Source: Streptomyces sp. 549 (GTDB taxonomy: Bacteria > Actinomycetota > Actinomycetes > Streptomycetales > Streptomycetaceae). From it: 64,000 nucleotides of DNA. The translations under genes were made by a program, and so were the position numbers. This document shows positions 63,848 to 64,000 of the stretch, one piece after another; position 1 is the stretch's first letter, and every line of letters starts with the position of its first letter. The notes under the pieces are model-generated. The model was not told the origin of the DNA, ran no database searches, and worked only from the letters and a program-made list of their open reading frames with translations. The stretch spans positions 56,025-120,024 of the forward strand of contig NZ_JASKMT010000018.1 in the NCBI RefSeq assembly GCF_030124175.1, given 5' to 3'.

Positions 63848-63940
63848 ATGATTCGTTTCGACTTGATAAATCCTAATGTACTTGTGGCGCTCGTAGCATG
63901 TGGATGGAGCGCAGAGAGAGTGGTAGACGCTGGTCAATGA
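63848..63940 (+). pseudogene. Possible truncated SUKH-3-like immunity gene
   Basis: A 30-residue frame includes NPNVLVALVACGWSAERVVD and is preceded in frame by RFTP. This resembles the N-terminal 'RFSP...LRAAGW.PGR.VD' pattern of SUKH-3 immunity proteins, then meets a TGA. No continuation is clear in the remaining 60 bp, and the window ends. The evidence is weak. Confidence 0.3.
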
Positions 63941-64000
63941 GCGTTTCCGATCTACGCTCTGGGGAGTGAAGATCGTTTCTGCATGACCGCGAGGATGGCG

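Noticed and set aside
63722..63937. A 71-codon open frame on the minus strand at the right end
   Set aside because: It has no ribosome binding site, no recognisable motif and overlaps the end of the SUKH gene.

Overview
The window is a stretch of high-GC actinobacterial chromosome. The gene order and content point to Streptomyces or a close relative. The evidence is strong G/C bias in third codon positions, many GTG starts and 1-4 nt stop/start overlaps, a division and cell wall (dcw) cluster with divIVA at its end, a MoxR/DUF58/transglutaminase operon, DUF3040 and SAV_6107-type proteins, and an actinobacterial T-box in front of ileS. No rRNA, tRNA or CRISPR array was seen.

Layout. Positions 1-6.5 kb hold metabolic genes: a ferredoxin-reductase-like flavoprotein, an Rv2175c-like DNA-binding protein, thiE, metF, a Tyr/Gly-rich membrane protein and a CrtI-like oxidoreductase. 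At 6.4-11 kb lie a DUF4126 membrane protein and an ABC-like ATPase/YhgE-Pip/TetR operon on the minus strand, with a clear TetR-type operator in front of it. At 11-18.6 kb are a HEPN protein, a methyltransferase, DUF3040, the moxR-DUF58-transglutaminase operon and a beta-carbonic anhydrase. The dcw cluster fills 19.0-36.7 kb: rsmH, ftsL, ftsI, murE, murF, mraY, murD, ftsW, murG, ftsQ, ftsZ, pgeF, a YggS-family gene, sepF, yggT, divIVA. There is no murC, ftsA or mraZ in it. A 319-bp regulatory region rich in repeats and palindromes precedes ftsZ. The genes make peptidoglycan precursors (MurD/E/F, MraY, MurG), polymerise and cross-link them at the septum (FtsW/FtsI), build the divisome (FtsL, FtsQ, FtsZ, SepF) and organise polar growth (DivIVA).

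From 36.9 to 51.3 kb come ileS with its T-box leader, a DksA/TraR zinc-finger protein, lspA, a secreted M6-type metalloprotease, an RluD-type pseudouridine synthase, an MscS channel, a dienelactone-hydrolase-like enzyme, a Ser/Thr kinase, a CopD-like membrane protein, a membrane-anchored DsbA-like protein and an unknown membrane protein.

The right end (51.4-64 kb) is an accessory polymorphic-toxin locus. A 2,367-residue secreted RHS protein carries a Hint processing domain and a C-terminal deaminase-like toxin (CAE and CPNC zinc-site motifs). Its probable immunity gene overlaps the toxin stop codon and is closed by an intrinsic terminator with a T-tract. Beyond it lie a frameshifted IS5-type transposase remnant, an unknown small gene, an intact SMI1/KNR4 (SUKH) gene and a possible broken SUKH-3-like fragment. 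A large secreted VCBS/FG-GAP protein is transcribed divergently from the RHS gene. This locus is the best candidate in the window for a little-described system. The regulatory arrays in front of rsmH and ftsZ are the next most interesting features.
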